DNA of 64,000 bases from VFJQ01 sp044226525. GTDB taxonomy: Bacteria; Verrucomicrobiota; Verrucomicrobiia; Chthoniobacterales; Chthoniobacteraceae. Positions 25,208-34,508 of this stretch are shown here, piece by piece. The notes under the pieces were generated by a model, which saw only the letters and a list, made by a program, of their open reading frames with translations, ran no database searches and was not told the DNA's origin. The translations under genes and the position numbers were made by a program. The first letter of the stretch is position 1. Every line of letters begins with the position of its first letter. Location of the stretch: the NCBI GenBank assembly GCA_044226525.1, contig JBGAGV010000017.1, forward strand, positions 62,001 through 126,000, read 5' to 3'.

Positions 25208-26491
25208 ATGCTTTCCTGCCCGTTCCCTGTGTCTGCCAAACCCGCCTCTCCCGCTCTCGAGTCCCCCCGCGCCTCCTTCGGGCGGTTGCTGCGCCGGGGG
25301 CCGTTTGCCCGCTACATGGCGGGCGAGACGATCTCGATGATCGGCACTTGGATGCAGATGTTTGCCCAGGGGTGGCTGCTCACTTCGCTCACGCTGCAAG
25401 CGACCAAGCTGGGCTGGCTGGTCTTCGCGAGCAGCTTCCCCACGCTCCTGCTTTCCATGTGGGCGGGTTCGCTGGCCGATCGTTTTGACAAGCGGCGCAT
25501 CCTTTGCGCCGTGCTCGTCGGCCAGCTTCTGCTCGCCGTGCTCGTCGGCTGGCTGGCGCAGACGGGTGCGATTCGCATCTGGCATCTCTACGCGGTCACT
25601 ACGCTGCTCGGCATTATCGCGGCCTTCGAAGTTCCGACCGTCTCCGCCTTCGTGCCCGAACTCGTCGCGAAAGAGGACCTCTCCCGCGCCCTGGCCATCG
25701 ATCGGGCCATCTTCCATTTCACCCGCATGATTGGCCCGGCGCTGGGTGGCTGGCTGGTCGGGCAGCTCGGCGTCCCGAGCGCCTACTACATCAACGCGGC
25801 CACCTTCGTCGCTTTGCTCGCCGCCATCGCCACCATCGGCCCTCGCGCCGTTGGCACGGCGGAGGAAGAGAGCCGGCGTCAGGGGCCGATTCGGGAAGGA
25901 TTCGATTTCGTGCGCCACGACGGACCAACCCGCGCGATGATCCTTCTCATGGCATCCGCCGCCTGCTTCGCTTCGCCGTTTTTCATGGTCACGCTGCCGA
26001 TCTACTCGCGCGGAGTGCTTGGGCTCGACGCGGAGCATATGGGCGTATTGATGGGGTGCTCGGGCATCGGCTCGTTTGCCGGGGCCATGTCACTCCTCTC
26101 GGTGCCACACGGCCACCGCGCGTTTTATCTCAAGTGGGGAGCGACCGCGGCCACTCTAGGGCTCGCCACCATGGCCATGGCGCCAAATCTCCCCGTCGCC
26201 ATCGCAGGCATCGTGCTGATGACCTTCGGCCTGTCGTTCAACTTCGGCACCGCGAACATCGTCGTTCAGGAACGTGCTCCCAATCCGATCCGCGGTCGGA
26301 TCTCCGCCGTCGCCAGCCTCTCGTTCTTCGGCACCATGCCGTTTGCGGGCGTGGCCGTTTCCGCGCTGGCCGATCACTTCGGCCTGCGCCGGACCATGCT
26401 CGGCGGCGCGGCCTGCTACGCCGTGGCCGCATTCGCCCTGCTTTTTCGCCGTCATCAACTCGCCTCGGCGCCCCGCGCTGCCGGCTCGTAA
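25208..26491 (+). CDS. MFS transporter (EntS-like, enterobactin-exporter class)
   Basis: The 427-aa protein has about 12 membrane helices and the MFS motif A-like loop SLADRFDKRRIL after helix 2. PALGGWLVGQLG near 170 and the ERAPNPIRGRISA loop in the second half match the TMS5/EntS subgroup (MFS_3). Such proteins export siderophores, macrolides or other drugs. It is transcribed away from the TetR-efflux operon across a shared operator and may be co-induced with it by the same compound. Confidence 0.88.
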   Translation: MLSCPFPVSAKPASPALESPRASFGRLLRRGPFARYMAGETISMIGTWMQMFAQGWLLTSLTLQATKLGWLVFASSFPTLLLSMWAGSLADRFDKRRILCAVLVGQLLLAVLVGWLAQTGAIRIWHLYAVTTLLGIIAAFEVPTVSAFVPELVAKEDLSRALAIDRAIFHFTRMIGPALGGWLVGQLGVPSAYYINAATFVALLAAIATIGPRAVGTAEEESRRQGPIREGFDFVRHDGPTRAMILLMASAACFASPFFMVTLPIYSRGVLGLDAEHMGVLMGCSGIGSFAGAMSLLSVPHGHRAFYLKWGATAATLGLATMAMAPNLPVAIAGIVLMTFGLSFNFGTANIVVQERAPNPIRGRISAVASLSFFGTMPFAGVAVSALADHFGLRRTMLGGAACYAVAAFALLFRRHQLASAPRAAGS

Positions 26492-26574
26492 CCTACCGCA
26501 ACGGGCAGGCGCAGGTTTTACGGTGCGAGCGGGGACGCCCTTTCATCGGAGCAGACGCCACGTCATCGTCGCGC

Positions 26575-29500
26575 ATGCCCCGTCGTTTCCTCGCCCTCTC
26601 GCTCGTCGTCCTCTCTCCCGCCGTTGCCGATGAAATCGGCGCGCCGAAGGCGAAGGACGATCGCACGCCGACCAATGTCTCGCTTTCCGACAGCGCCGAT
26701 GCAGCGCTGAAGAAATTCGCGGTCGCGCCCGGGCTGAAGATCGAGGTGTGGGCCGCGGAGCCGCTGCTGGCGAACCCCGTGGCGATGAGCTTCGACGACA
26801 AGGGCCGCGCCTTCGTGGCGGAGACGTATCGCCGCCGCACGAGCGTGGCGGACATTCGCAAGAACGAGGCGTGGAAGATCGAGAACCTCGCGCTTCGCAC
26901 CGTCGAGCAGCGGATCGATTTTCTCAAAGCGAAGCGCCCCGAATCCGCGAAGACCAGGCCGAGCAATTCGCTCGCGGACCTGAACGGCGACGGGCAGTTC
27001 GACTGGCGCGACTGGACCGTCGAGAGCGAGCAGGTGCGGCTGGTGACCGATTCGAACGGGGACGGCAAAGCCGACGGCAGCAGCGTTTATGCGGCGGGAT
27101 TCAATTCGCTCGCGACCGGCGTCGGGGCGGGAGTCGTCGCCCATGGCGACAGCGTTTTCTTTACCGCCACGCCGGATCTGTGGCGGCTCGACGGCGAGAA
27201 AAACGGCGTCGCGGAAAAGAAGGCCTCGCTGCACACGGGCTTCGGCGTTCACGTCGCCTACAGCGGCCACGACATGCACGGCGCGAAGATCGGCCCCGAT
27301 GGCCGCGTCTATTGGTCCATCGCCGACTGCGGCGCACACGTCACCACGAAGGAAGGCAAGGTGCTCGACAACCCCGACAGCGGCGCGGTGTTCCGCTGCG
27401 ATCTGGACGGCGCGAACCTCGAGCTTTTCTGCACCGGCCTGCGCAATCCGCAATCGCTCGCCTTCAACGATCTCGGCGATCTCTTCACCGGCGATAACAA
27501 CGCCGACGGCGGCGACAAGGCACGCTGGGAACACGTCATCGAAGGGGGCGACTACGGCTGGCGCATCGGCTGGCAATTCCTGCCCAAGCTCGGCGCGTGG
27601 AATTCCGAAGGCATGTGGCATCTCGACACCGCGGAGAAAAATCTGAACATCCTGCCGCCGGTCGGGCACATCGGCCACGGCCCCGCCGGCATCGCGTATT
27701 ACCCGGGCACCGGCCTGCCGGACACGTATCGCGATCACTTTTTCTACGCGGACTTCCCCGGCGGCGTGCGTGACTTCGTGCTGAAACCGAAAGGCGCAAG
27801 CTACACGGTCGATAACCCGAAGGACGTGCTGATGAACAATTCGCCGCAGGAGATGACCGGCAAGACGCTGTGGGGCCTGTTCCCGAGCGACGTCGCGTTT
27901 GCGCCGGGCGGCGGACTGTATGTGCTCGACTGGGTGCAGGGGTGGGAAAAAACCGGAAAAGGCCGCATCTTCCGGCTTTTCGACGAAGCTGCGGACAAGG
28001 CGGCGCTCGGCACAAAGAAAATTCTCAACGAAGGCTTCGCCACGCGTGGTGTCGATGAACTCGTGACGCTGCTCGCGCATGCCGACCAGCGCGTGCGGCT
28101 CGGCGCGCAGTTCGAACTCGTGCGACGCGACGATCCGAAGCCGCTCGTGCAAGCCGCGCTCGCCCGCGGCGAACGGCTCCCGCGCCTGCACGCCATCTGG
28201 GGCGTCGCCCAGCTCGCGCGCAAGAAAGCGGAACTCGTGCAGCCGCTCCTGCCGCTCGCCATCGATCCCGACAGCGAAGTGCGCGCCCAGTGGGCGAAGT
28301 GCGTCGGCGAAGCTCGCTTCGCCGACCAGGCCGAACTCGTGCAGCGCCTCCTCGCCGACACCGATCCGCGCGCGCGCTTCTTCGCCGCACAAACCCTCGG
28401 CCAGCTCGGCGCAAAGAAAGCAGCTCCTGCGCTGGTGAAGCTCGCGCTTTCTTCGAAGGACGATCCGCATCTCCGGCACGCGGCGCTGTTCGCGCTGGTG
28501 CGCTGCGGTGGCGTGGACGAAGGCGTGAAAGCCGGCGGCGACGTCACGCTCCTCACGCTGCGCCGCACCCACTCGGCGAAGGTGGCGGAACTTCTCGCGC
28601 AACCCGCTCTCGCGCTCGAAGCGGCCCGCGCCATTCACGATGAACCCATTCCCGAAGCCTGGCCGCAACTTGCCGCGTTGGCGGAGTCCCCCCTGAAAGC
28701 CACCGGAGCCAGTCCGGCTCCCGCAGCCGCCACTACGCCTGCCTCCACAGAACCCAAAAAAGGCAAGTCTTCCAAAGCATCGAAGGCGCCAAAAGTCGTC
28801 CCCCCGGCCGCGCCAGTCGCGGAGTCGATCATGCGCCGCGCGCTCAATGCCAACTACCTCCTCGGCACGCCGGAGACTGCGCAACGCCTTGGCCGGATTG
28901 CGGCCGATGTGAAGACGCTGCAGGACACGCGCCTCTTCGCGCTGGAATCGCTTGCCATCTGGAACGAGCCGTTTGGACGCGACCGCATCACCGGCCTGTG
29001 GCGCGATCTGCCGCCGCGCGGCGAAGCCAAGGGCGCGACCGAAGTTGCCGTGCAGATCGTGCCCGCGCTGCTTACCGACAAGGAAGACGCCATTCGACTC
29101 GCCGCCGCTTCACTGGCTGGATCGCTGAAGACGAAGGCCGCCGAACCGGCGCTGGTCGCCCTCGCCGGGGACACGACCGCCAAGGGCGAAGTGCGCGCCG
29201 CGGCCCTGCGGTCGTTGGAAGCGATGAAGTCGAACCAGCTCGCCGAAGCCGTCAATGCGGCGCTCAACGACAAGGACCCGGCGTTGCTCGACACCGCGCG
29301 CCAGTTGGCCGAATCCGTCTCGCCGGCACTAGCCGTGCGCGTGAATGCGGAAGTGCTCGGCAAAGGCGGCACGAAAGAACAGCAGGAAGCCTTCGCCACC
29401 ATCGCGCGCCAACCCGGCGCCGAGGCCGATCAGGTCATTGCCCAGCAACTCGACCGCCTCGCCTCCGGCAAACTGCCAAAACAGCTCTGGCTCGACGCCC

Positions 29501-30036
29501 TCGAAGCCGCCGCGCAGCGCACCGACGCCAACGTCAAAGCGAAGCTCGCCGCGTTTGAGCAATCCCGCAAAACCGACGATCCCCTCGCCCCGTGGCGCGA
29601 ATGCCTCGAAGGCGGCAACTCCAAACTCGGCAAGGAACTCTTCTTCGAAAAAGCCGAGGCCGCGTGCCTGCGCTGCCACAAGATCAAAGGCGAAGGCGGC
29701 GACGTCGGCCCCGATCTCTTCGGCATCGGCGCGAAGCAAAATCGCGAATACATCCTGCGCTCCATCATCGACCCGAATGCGATGATCGCGCCCGGCTTCG
29801 AGAACGTGATGTTCACGCTGAACGATGAGAAGACCATCGTCGCCGGCCTGCTCACCGCTGAGGATGCCACCTCCGTGACGATCAAATCCCTCACCGACGG
29901 CTCGACCCAAAAGACCGAAAAATCGAAGATCAAGGAGCGCATCACCGTGCCGAGCGCCATGCCGCCCGGGCTGGGCGAAGTGCTCGGCAAACGGGGGCTC
30001 CGCGACGTCGTCGAGTTCCTCGCGAAATCGAAATAG
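26575..30036 (+). CDS. PVC-type dehydrogenase/HEAT-repeat/heme-binding CxxCH protein
   Basis: The 1153-aa exported protein (signal peptide about 1-18) has three parts: a beta-propeller dehydrogenase domain typical of PVC bacteria (about 40-480; GLKIEVWAAEPLLANPVAMS, then the ADLNGDGQFD calcium-type loop, HIGHGPAGIAYYPG), HEAT-like helical repeats (about 495-1010) split by an Ala/Pro/Lys-rich linker near 710-750, and a C-terminal cytochrome c with heme motif CLRCH at 1032-1036 plus the DPNAMIAPGFEN and LTDGSTQ strand. Members are thought to oxidise sugars or polyols in the periplasm and pass electrons to heme. ATG 26575 is chosen for the signal peptide; the frame upstream reads through the MFS gene. 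Confidence 0.92.
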   Translation: MPRRFLALSLVVLSPAVADEIGAPKAKDDRTPTNVSLSDSADAALKKFAVAPGLKIEVWAAEPLLANPVAMSFDDKGRAFVAETYRRRTSVADIRKNEAWKIENLALRTVEQRIDFLKAKRPESAKTRPSNSLADLNGDGQFDWRDWTVESEQVRLVTDSNGDGKADGSSVYAAGFNSLATGVGAGVVAHGDSVFFTATPDLWRLDGEKNGVAEKKASLHTGFGVHVAYSGHDMHGAKIGPDGRVYWSIADCGAHVTTKEGKVLDNPDSGAVFRCDLDGANLELFCTGLRNPQSLAFNDLGDLFTGDNNADGGDKARWEHVIEGGDYGWRIGWQFLPKLGAWNSEGMWHLDTAEKNLNILPPVGHIGHGPAGIAYYPGTGLPDTYRDHFFYADFPGGVRDFVLKPKGASYTVDNPKDVLMNNSPQEMTGKTLWGLFPSDVAFAPGGGLYVLDWVQGWEKTGKGRIFRLFDEAADKAALGTKKILNEGFATRGVDELVTLLAHADQRVRLGAQFELVRRDDPKPLVQAALARGERLPRLHAIWGVAQLARKKAELVQPLLPLAIDPDSEVRAQWAKCVGEARFADQAELVQRLLADTDPRARFFAAQTLGQLGAKKAAPALVKLALSSKDDPHLRHAALFALVRCGGVDEGVKAGGDVTLLTLRRTHSAKVAELLAQPALALEAARAIHDEPIPEAWPQLAALAESPLKATGASPAPAAATTPASTEPKKGKSSKASKAPKVVPPAAPVAESIMRRALNANYLLGTPETAQRLGRIAADVKTLQDTRLFALESLAIWNEPFGRDRITGLWRDLPPRGEAKGATEVAVQIVPALLTDKEDAIRLAAASLAGSLKTKAAEPALVALAGDTTAKGEVRAAALRSLEAMKSNQLAEAVNAALNDKDPALLDTARQLAESVSPALAVRVNAEVLGKGGTKEQQEAFATIARQPGAEADQVIAQQLDRLASGKLPKQLWLDALEAAAQRTDANVKAKLAAFEQSRKTDDPLAPWRECLEGGNSKLGKELFFEKAEAACLRCHKIKGEGGDVGPDLFGIGAKQNREYILRSIIDPNAMIAPGFENVMFTLNDEKTIVAGLLTAEDATSVTIKSLTDGSTQKTEKSKIKERITVPSAMPPGLGEVLGKRGLRDVVEFLAKSK

Positions 30037-30050
30037 CCGGACCAGTCCGG
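30037..30050. terminator. Hairpin between convergent genes
   Basis: CCGGACCAGTCCGG, with 6-base arms and a 2-base loop, directly follows the stop of the PVC gene and precedes the end of the convergent response-regulator gene. It lacks a U tract, so a bidirectional terminator role is only likely by position. Confidence 0.4.
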
Positions 30051-30059
30051 CTGGCCCGG

Positions 30060-30440
30060 CTACACTGCACCGCTCGTGAGCCGTTCCAACAGGCTGCGAA
30101 ATTCCGCGAGTTGAAACGGCTTCGGCAGATACTCGACGCCGCGTCCGTTGAAATCCGGCGGGCGAACGGAGCCGGAAATGAACACCACCGGCGCGCTCAC
30201 ACTTTTGCCGCGCAACCACTCGATGAAGTCCAGCCCGGAGCCATCCGGCAGCAGGCCATCGGCGACGATCGCCGCAAACGCGGGATTTTCCTCCAGGGCG
30301 GCGCGCGCTTCCCTGATCAGCGCAGCTTCCACGCATTCGTAGCCCCAGCCGCGAATCGACATCGCCAGCACCTGGCGAAGAAATTCGTCATCATCGACAA
30401 GCAGCACCCGGGGTTTGGTTGGGGATTCAGATGGGTTCAT
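30060..30440 (-). CDS. Single-domain response regulator (CheY-like)
   Basis: The 126-aa product is a receiver domain alone: acidic pair DDD at 16-18, phosphoacceptor Asp61 in IVADGLLPDGSG, Thr/Ser in FISGS and Lys in LPKPF near 109. It has no output domain, so it works by protein contact or in a phosphorelay. No histidine kinase is adjacent. It converges with the PVC gene. Confidence 0.9.
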   Translation of the reverse strand: MNPSESPTKPRVLLVDDDEFLRQVLAMSIRGWGYECVEAALIREARAALEENPAFAAIVADGLLPDGSGLDFIEWLRGKSVSAPVVFISGSVRPPDFNGRGVEYLPKPFQLAEFRSLLERLTSGAV

Positions 30441-30532
30441 GGGCTGGGCGTTTAGTCTTGGTTCGTCGCCGGATATGCGGCTGGTCCGATCAAAATGCGG
30501 GAACTAACGGACGGTAATCATACTCATCGCGA

Positions 30533-31540
30533 TTAAAGAAATGCCTTAGCAAAGGCGGCAAAAACCAGCAGCGCCGCAACGGCGATCACGGCCCACAGGC
30601 CTAGCGAAATGCGCAGCATCTCGCCGTCTTCGGCCGCGGTCAGTTCCATCGATCCGGCCACCGCCAGCCTGGCTTGAGCGATCCGCTGCCGCAACTGCTG
30701 CACCCGGGCCAGCGCTTGCGGCTGGTTCACCGGCGCCACGCCACTGTCGGCGAGCACCCGCCCGATTTCGCGGTAGGGATCGAGCTTGGCTCGCTCGAGC
30801 TGGCGGGCCGCGGCTTCGGCGCGGGCACGCTCCTTTTCGAGCTCCTTCAGCCTCGAAGCAAATTCGGCCTCGCGCTGGTCACCGGCCTTTTTTACGTCGC
30901 GAAGCTGCCGATCGAGTTCCGCACTCTTTTGCTCGATGCCAGCTCGCTGCTGTTCGCGCTCCTGCAGATCAGTGGATGCTCGAAGTTGCTGCGCTTTGAT
31001 GTCTTGCCGCTCGTTGGGGATCGCCAGGAGCCGCTGGCGCTGGTTCATGATTTCGTCACGCACCTGCGGCGACTGCGGGTGCACGCCGAGCAGCTTTTTG
31101 TAAGCGGCATCGGTTTCGCGCTCCTCTCGGTCGAGTTCGGCAATCCGGCGCGTCGTGTCCGAGGGCCGCGCGCGGACGACCCCGAGCAAGCGATCGATTT
31201 CGACCAGTGGCTCGCGAGTCCTGGCCCGCTCCGCCTCGAGCGCGGAGCGTTTCTGATCGAACTCCGCGCGCACTCCCGCTCGTTCAGCGTTCAGTTTTTC
31301 GATGTCGTGGGCCACGCCAGCCGCCCGGTTGTTCAAGTCGCTCTGCTCGCGTTCGACGTTATGGATCGCGTCCACCTGCCGCTGCGTCTCCTCGTCGAAA
31401 TCCGCCTGCTGCCATCCGAGCAGGCCGAGCTCGGTCTCCGCCTTATGGAGGCTGCGGGCGGCCAGCCATCCCCCCAGCCGCCAGTTGGCGCGCTGAACCA
31501 GCCGGACGATTTCGCGGAAGCCTGGGCCGAAATAATTCAC
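30533..31540 (-). CDS. Coiled-coil protein with C-terminal membrane anchor
   Basis: The 335-aa product starts with GTG. It is an almost continuous charged coiled coil from about 50 to 260 (heptad-like Glu/Arg/Leu/Ala runs), and ends with a single hydrophobic helix (about 312-332, ISLGLWAVIAVAALLVFAAF). There are no enzyme motifs. It is probably a tail-anchored cytoplasmic scaffold. A tandem GGGATTCC repeat lies just upstream of its start. Family not recognised. Confidence 0.7.
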   Translation of the reverse strand: MNYFGPGFREIVRLVQRANWRLGGWLAARSLHKAETELGLLGWQQADFDEETQRQVDAIHNVEREQSDLNNRAAGVAHDIEKLNAERAGVRAEFDQKRSALEAERARTREPLVEIDRLLGVVRARPSDTTRRIAELDREERETDAAYKKLLGVHPQSPQVRDEIMNQRQRLLAIPNERQDIKAQQLRASTDLQEREQQRAGIEQKSAELDRQLRDVKKAGDQREAEFASRLKELEKERARAEAAARQLERAKLDPYREIGRVLADSGVAPVNQPQALARVQQLRQRIAQARLAVAGSMELTAAEDGEMLRISLGLWAVIAVAALLVFAAFAKAFL

Positions 31541-31546
31541 GACGAC

Positions 31547-31578
31547 GGGATTCCGGGATTCCGGGACTCCGGGATTCG
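31547..31578. repeat. Tandem repeat, 4 x GGGATTCC-like
   Basis: Two perfect GGGATTCC units, then GGGACTCC and GGGATTCG, followed by ATTCCC, which can pair back with the units. It lies 7 bases upstream of the coiled-coil gene start and so in its promoter or leader. Confidence 0.7.
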
Positions 31579-31751
31579 ATTCCCAAGCAGAAGATGGCGG
31601 ACGGAAGGCGACACGATCGGGACTGGAGGCAATGTGGACCCTTCAAGGATGCAGGGAAATCGCCGCCAACTCAATGGTGAAGGCATGAATCCCCCGCAAT
31701 CCGGAATTTCGGCACGCTCAGCGGCGCGCCGATTTGCGAAATTCAGGTATC

Positions 31752-31868
31752 ATGAAGCTGTTACCAAACCCTCTCGAAAGCGGCAAACTCGGCTGGATCC
31801 TCCTGTGGGTCCTCGGAGTCCCGATTCCGGTTTTGCTCATCCTTTTCCTCCTCCGCGGCTGCACCTAG
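31752..31868 (+). CDS. 38-aa single-helix membrane protein
   Basis: From ATG 31752 the frame encodes a short N-terminal segment (MKLLPNPLESGKLG), one hydrophobic helix (WILLWVLGVPIPVLLILFLL) and the end RGCT. This ILLWxLGxPxPxLLxLxLLRGCT pattern resembles tiny conserved membrane proteins seen in many Gram-negative bacteria, recalled from general knowledge rather than a search. It ends 20 bases before Ku on the same strand and is probably the first gene of the NHEJ operon. Confidence 0.75.
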   Translation: MKLLPNPLESGKLGWILLWVLGVPIPVLLILFLLRGCT

Positions 31869-31888
31869 AAATGTAACAGGCGAAAGCC

Positions 31889-32722
31889 ATGCGAGCCATC
31901 TGGAAAGGCGCGATCAGCTTCGGGCTGGTCAATATTCCCATCGCCCTCTACCCAGCAACGAAGACGGAGGAGTTGAAATTCCGCCTCCTCCGCTCGAGCG
32001 ATCAGAGCCCGGTCAATTACAAACGCGTCGCTGAGGCGGACGGAAAGGAAGTCCCGTGGGAGCAGATCGTGAAGGGTTACGAATACGAGAAAGGGAAATT
32101 CGTCATCCTGAAGGACGAAGATTTCCAACGCGTGGACGTGGAGGCGACCCAGACGGTGGACATTACCAGCTTCGTGAAACTCGACGAAGTAAACCCGATC
32201 TTTTTCCACAAGCCGTATTACATGGAGCCGCAGAAGGGTGGCGACAAAGCCTACGTGCTGCTGCGCGAAGCGCTACGAAAAAGCGGACGCATCGCGATCG
32301 CGAAAGTGGTCATCAAAACCCGCCAGCACCTCGCGGCCGTGAAGCCGCAGGAGAAAGGGCTGATGCTCGAGCTGATGCACTTTGCCACCGAACTGCGCGA
32401 CGTGGATGAATTCAAAGTTCCCACCGCCGCTGAGGTCGGGAAGAAAGAGCTGCACATGGCTGAAGCGCTCATCGAGTCGATGTCGGACGAGTGGAAGCCC
32501 GAGCAATACGTGGATGAATATCGCGAGGCTTTGGAAAAGATGATCGAGGAGAAGATCGAGAAGGGCGACAAGGCCGCGCCGAAAGCCGTGAAACGGTCCA
32601 AGCCCACGAACATCATCGATCTGGTTTCCGTTCTTCAGGAGAGCCTGCAGCAAAGCGGCGGCGGCAAGCGGAAGGCCAGGAAACCGGCGAAAGTCAGCAA
32701 AACCCGCCGCAAGGCCGCCTGA
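31889..32722 (+). CDS. ku: Non-homologous end-joining protein Ku
   Basis: The 277-aa protein has the bacterial Ku core: MRAIWKGAISFGLVNIPIAL at the start, YEYEKGKFVILKDEDF near 62-80, and the ELMHFATELRDV segment. A Lys-rich C-terminal tail (about 230-277) is typical for recruiting LigD and binding DNA. Ku forms homodimeric rings on broken DNA ends. It is followed by a 59-aa gene and the two ligD parts, forming one NHEJ operon. Confidence 0.97.
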   Translation: MRAIWKGAISFGLVNIPIALYPATKTEELKFRLLRSSDQSPVNYKRVAEADGKEVPWEQIVKGYEYEKGKFVILKDEDFQRVDVEATQTVDITSFVKLDEVNPIFFHKPYYMEPQKGGDKAYVLLREALRKSGRIAIAKVVIKTRQHLAAVKPQEKGLMLELMHFATELRDVDEFKVPTAAEVGKKELHMAEALIESMSDEWKPEQYVDEYREALEKMIEEKIEKGDKAAPKAVKRSKPTNIIDLVSVLQESLQQSGGGKRKARKPAKVSKTRRKAA

Positions 32723-32728
32723 AGATTT

Positions 32729-32908
32729 ATGAAAGCGAAGCGCCCAAAAACTCGCACCGAAGCGGCCGCACCGCAGGCGGTTCGACATCTTTCTCACCCT
32801 GAACAAGAGGCCCTGGAAATGAACGGGGAAGCCGAGCATCACGACGGGCCGCATCGCGAACGCATCGTGAAAGCATCCAAACGTCTGAGTGAAAAAGGCA
32901 CCCGCTAA
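32729..32908 (+). CDS. 59-aa basic protein inside the NHEJ operon
   Basis: ATG 32729 is 6 bases after the Ku stop. The product is highly charged (MKAKRPKTRTEAAAPQAVRH, then a His/Glu-rich middle and a Lys/Arg-rich end) with no membrane segment. Its last 20 bases overlap the GTG start of ligD. Position and composition suggest a DNA- or protein-binding accessory peptide, but no family is recognised and no function is claimed. Confidence 0.6.
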   Translation: MKAKRPKTRTEAAAPQAVRHLSHPEQEALEMNGEAEHHDGPHRERIVKASKRLSEKGTR

Positions 32909-34508
32909 ACGCAAGGCGGCGCGCTCGCGAAGCAGTGATTCGTTAAGTCGCTATCATGCGAAACGCGATTTCAAGCACACCGCCGAGCCAGAGGGAAAAG
33001 TCGCTCGGCACGCCGGAAACCGTTTTGTGATTCAAAAGCACGACGCCTCGCGGTTGCACTACGACTTCCGGCTGGAACTCAATGGCACCCTCAAATCGTG
33101 GGCCGTGCCGAAAGGGCTTCCCTACGCCAAAGGCGAAAAACATTTGGCGGTGGAAGTGGAAGATCACCCGCTCGACTATGCGAACTTCGAAGGAATCATC
33201 CCCAAAGGCCAATACGGAGGAGGGACGGTCATGGTGTGGGACACCGGCACCTACGAACCGCTCGGTGGCGATCCGGCGCGCGACCTCGCGGAAGGAAAAT
33301 TTCATTTCGCCCTGCACGGAATCAAACTCGAAGGCGAGTGGACGTTACTGCGGTTGAAACACGCCGAAGACAACCAATGGCTCCTGCTCAAGAGCGGCGA
33401 GGACATGCGACCGGTGTCGAAAAAGAAAGATGACGAATCGTCGCTCTCGCATCGCACCATGGCGCGGATCGCGAAGGAGCGGAACGCCGAGTGGCGCTCG
33501 GGGCATGAAGAAACCACCGCGGCGCCGCCCTTTATTGAGCCGATGAAAGCCACCCTCGCCGCGGAGCCGCCGCGGCACGGGGACTGGCTCTACGAGCTGA
33601 AATTCGATGGTTACCGCGCGCTCGCGCTCAAAGGCGGCGAGGAAGTCCAACTTCTCTCGCGCAACAAAAAGAATTTCACCGATCGCTTTCCCGAGATCGC
33701 CGAAGCCGTCGCCACCCTGCCCGGCGGCTCGTTCGCGCTGGATGGAGAAATCGTCGCGCTCGACGAGGAGGGCCGGCCGTCCTTTCAACTGCTGCAAGCG
33801 CTCGAAATGGGCGAAGAACGCCCGCCGCTGGCATTCTACCTGTTCGATCTGCTGCACGAAAATGGGGACAACCTCACTTCCTTGCCGCTGCACGAACGGC
33901 GCATCCGATTGGAAAAGCTGCTGGCGAACGCGGACGAACCGTTGCGTTACTCCGCCGAGATTCGGGGAAATCCGCGCAAGCTCCTCGAACAGGTGCGGCA
34001 GCGCGGGCTTGAGGGAATCATCGGCAAGGAACGTGACTCCGTTTACGAGGTGGGCCACCGCAGTCGCGCGTGGATCAAGCTCAAGTGCGTGCAGGAACAG
34101 GAGCTCGTCATTGGCGGTTACACGCCGCCCGAGGGCACGCGACAGCACTTCGGTGCGTTGCTGCTTGGCTATCATCAAGGCGGCGAATTCCGTTTTGCCG
34201 GCAAGGTCGGCACAGGCTTCACGGGAGCGACATTGAAGCTGGTCTATCAGAAAATGAGGGCACTCAGCCGGAAGACCTGCCCTTTCGACAATCTCCCCGA
34301 GCGGGAGCAAGGGCGCTGGCACCAAAACATCACGCCGCGCGAAATGAAGCTGTGCCGTTGGATCGAGCCGGAGCTCGTTTGTCAGGTGCGCTTCTCCGAA
34401 TGGACGCGCGATGGCAAACTACGGCAGGGTGTCTTTCTCGGCTTGCGCGAAGACAAACCGGCTAGCGAAGTCGTCCGCGAGCGAGCGAAACACGTCGCCT
34501 CCACATGA
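32889..34508 (+). CDS. ligD: LigD: 3'-phosphoesterase and ATP-dependent DNA ligase domains
   Basis: The 539-aa product has an N-terminal phosphoesterase domain (about 25-190; HDASRLHYDFRLELNG, GKLxxV-type EVEDHPLDYANFEG) that trims 3' ends. A ligase domain follows (about 210-530), with adenylated Lys238 in YELKFDGYRAL, then RNKKNF, ALDGEIVALDEEGR and WIKLKC. The polymerase domain is missing here and is encoded by the next gene. It starts with GTG 32889, overlapping the 59-aa gene, and ends with an ATGA overlap to the polymerase gene, so the operon is translationally coupled. Confidence 0.96.
   Translation: MKKAPAKRKAARSRSSDSLSRYHAKRDFKHTAEPEGKVARHAGNRFVIQKHDASRLHYDFRLELNGTLKSWAVPKGLPYAKGEKHLAVEVEDHPLDYANFEGIIPKGQYGGGTVMVWDTGTYEPLGGDPARDLAEGKFHFALHGIKLEGEWTLLRLKHAEDNQWLLLKSGEDMRPVSKKKDDESSLSHRTMARIAKERNAEWRSGHEETTAAPPFIEPMKATLAAEPPRHGDWLYELKFDGYRALALKGGEEVQLLSRNKKNFTDRFPEIAEAVATLPGGSFALDGEIVALDEEGRPSFQLLQALEMGEERPPLAFYLFDLLHENGDNLTSLPLHERRIRLEKLLANADEPLRYSAEIRGNPRKLLEQVRQRGLEGIIGKERDSVYEVGHRSRAWIKLKCVQEQELVIGGYTPPEGTRQHFGALLLGYHQGGEFRFAGKVGTGFTGATLKLVYQKMRALSRKTCPFDNLPEREQGRWHQNITPREMKLCRWIEPELVCQVRFSEWTRDGKLRQGVFLGLREDKPASEVVRERAKHVAST

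Noticed and set aside
25504..26574. Upstream extension of the PVC protein through the MFS gene
   Set aside because: The extension is an Arg-rich shadow of the MFS gene, and a signal peptide begins at ATG 26575.
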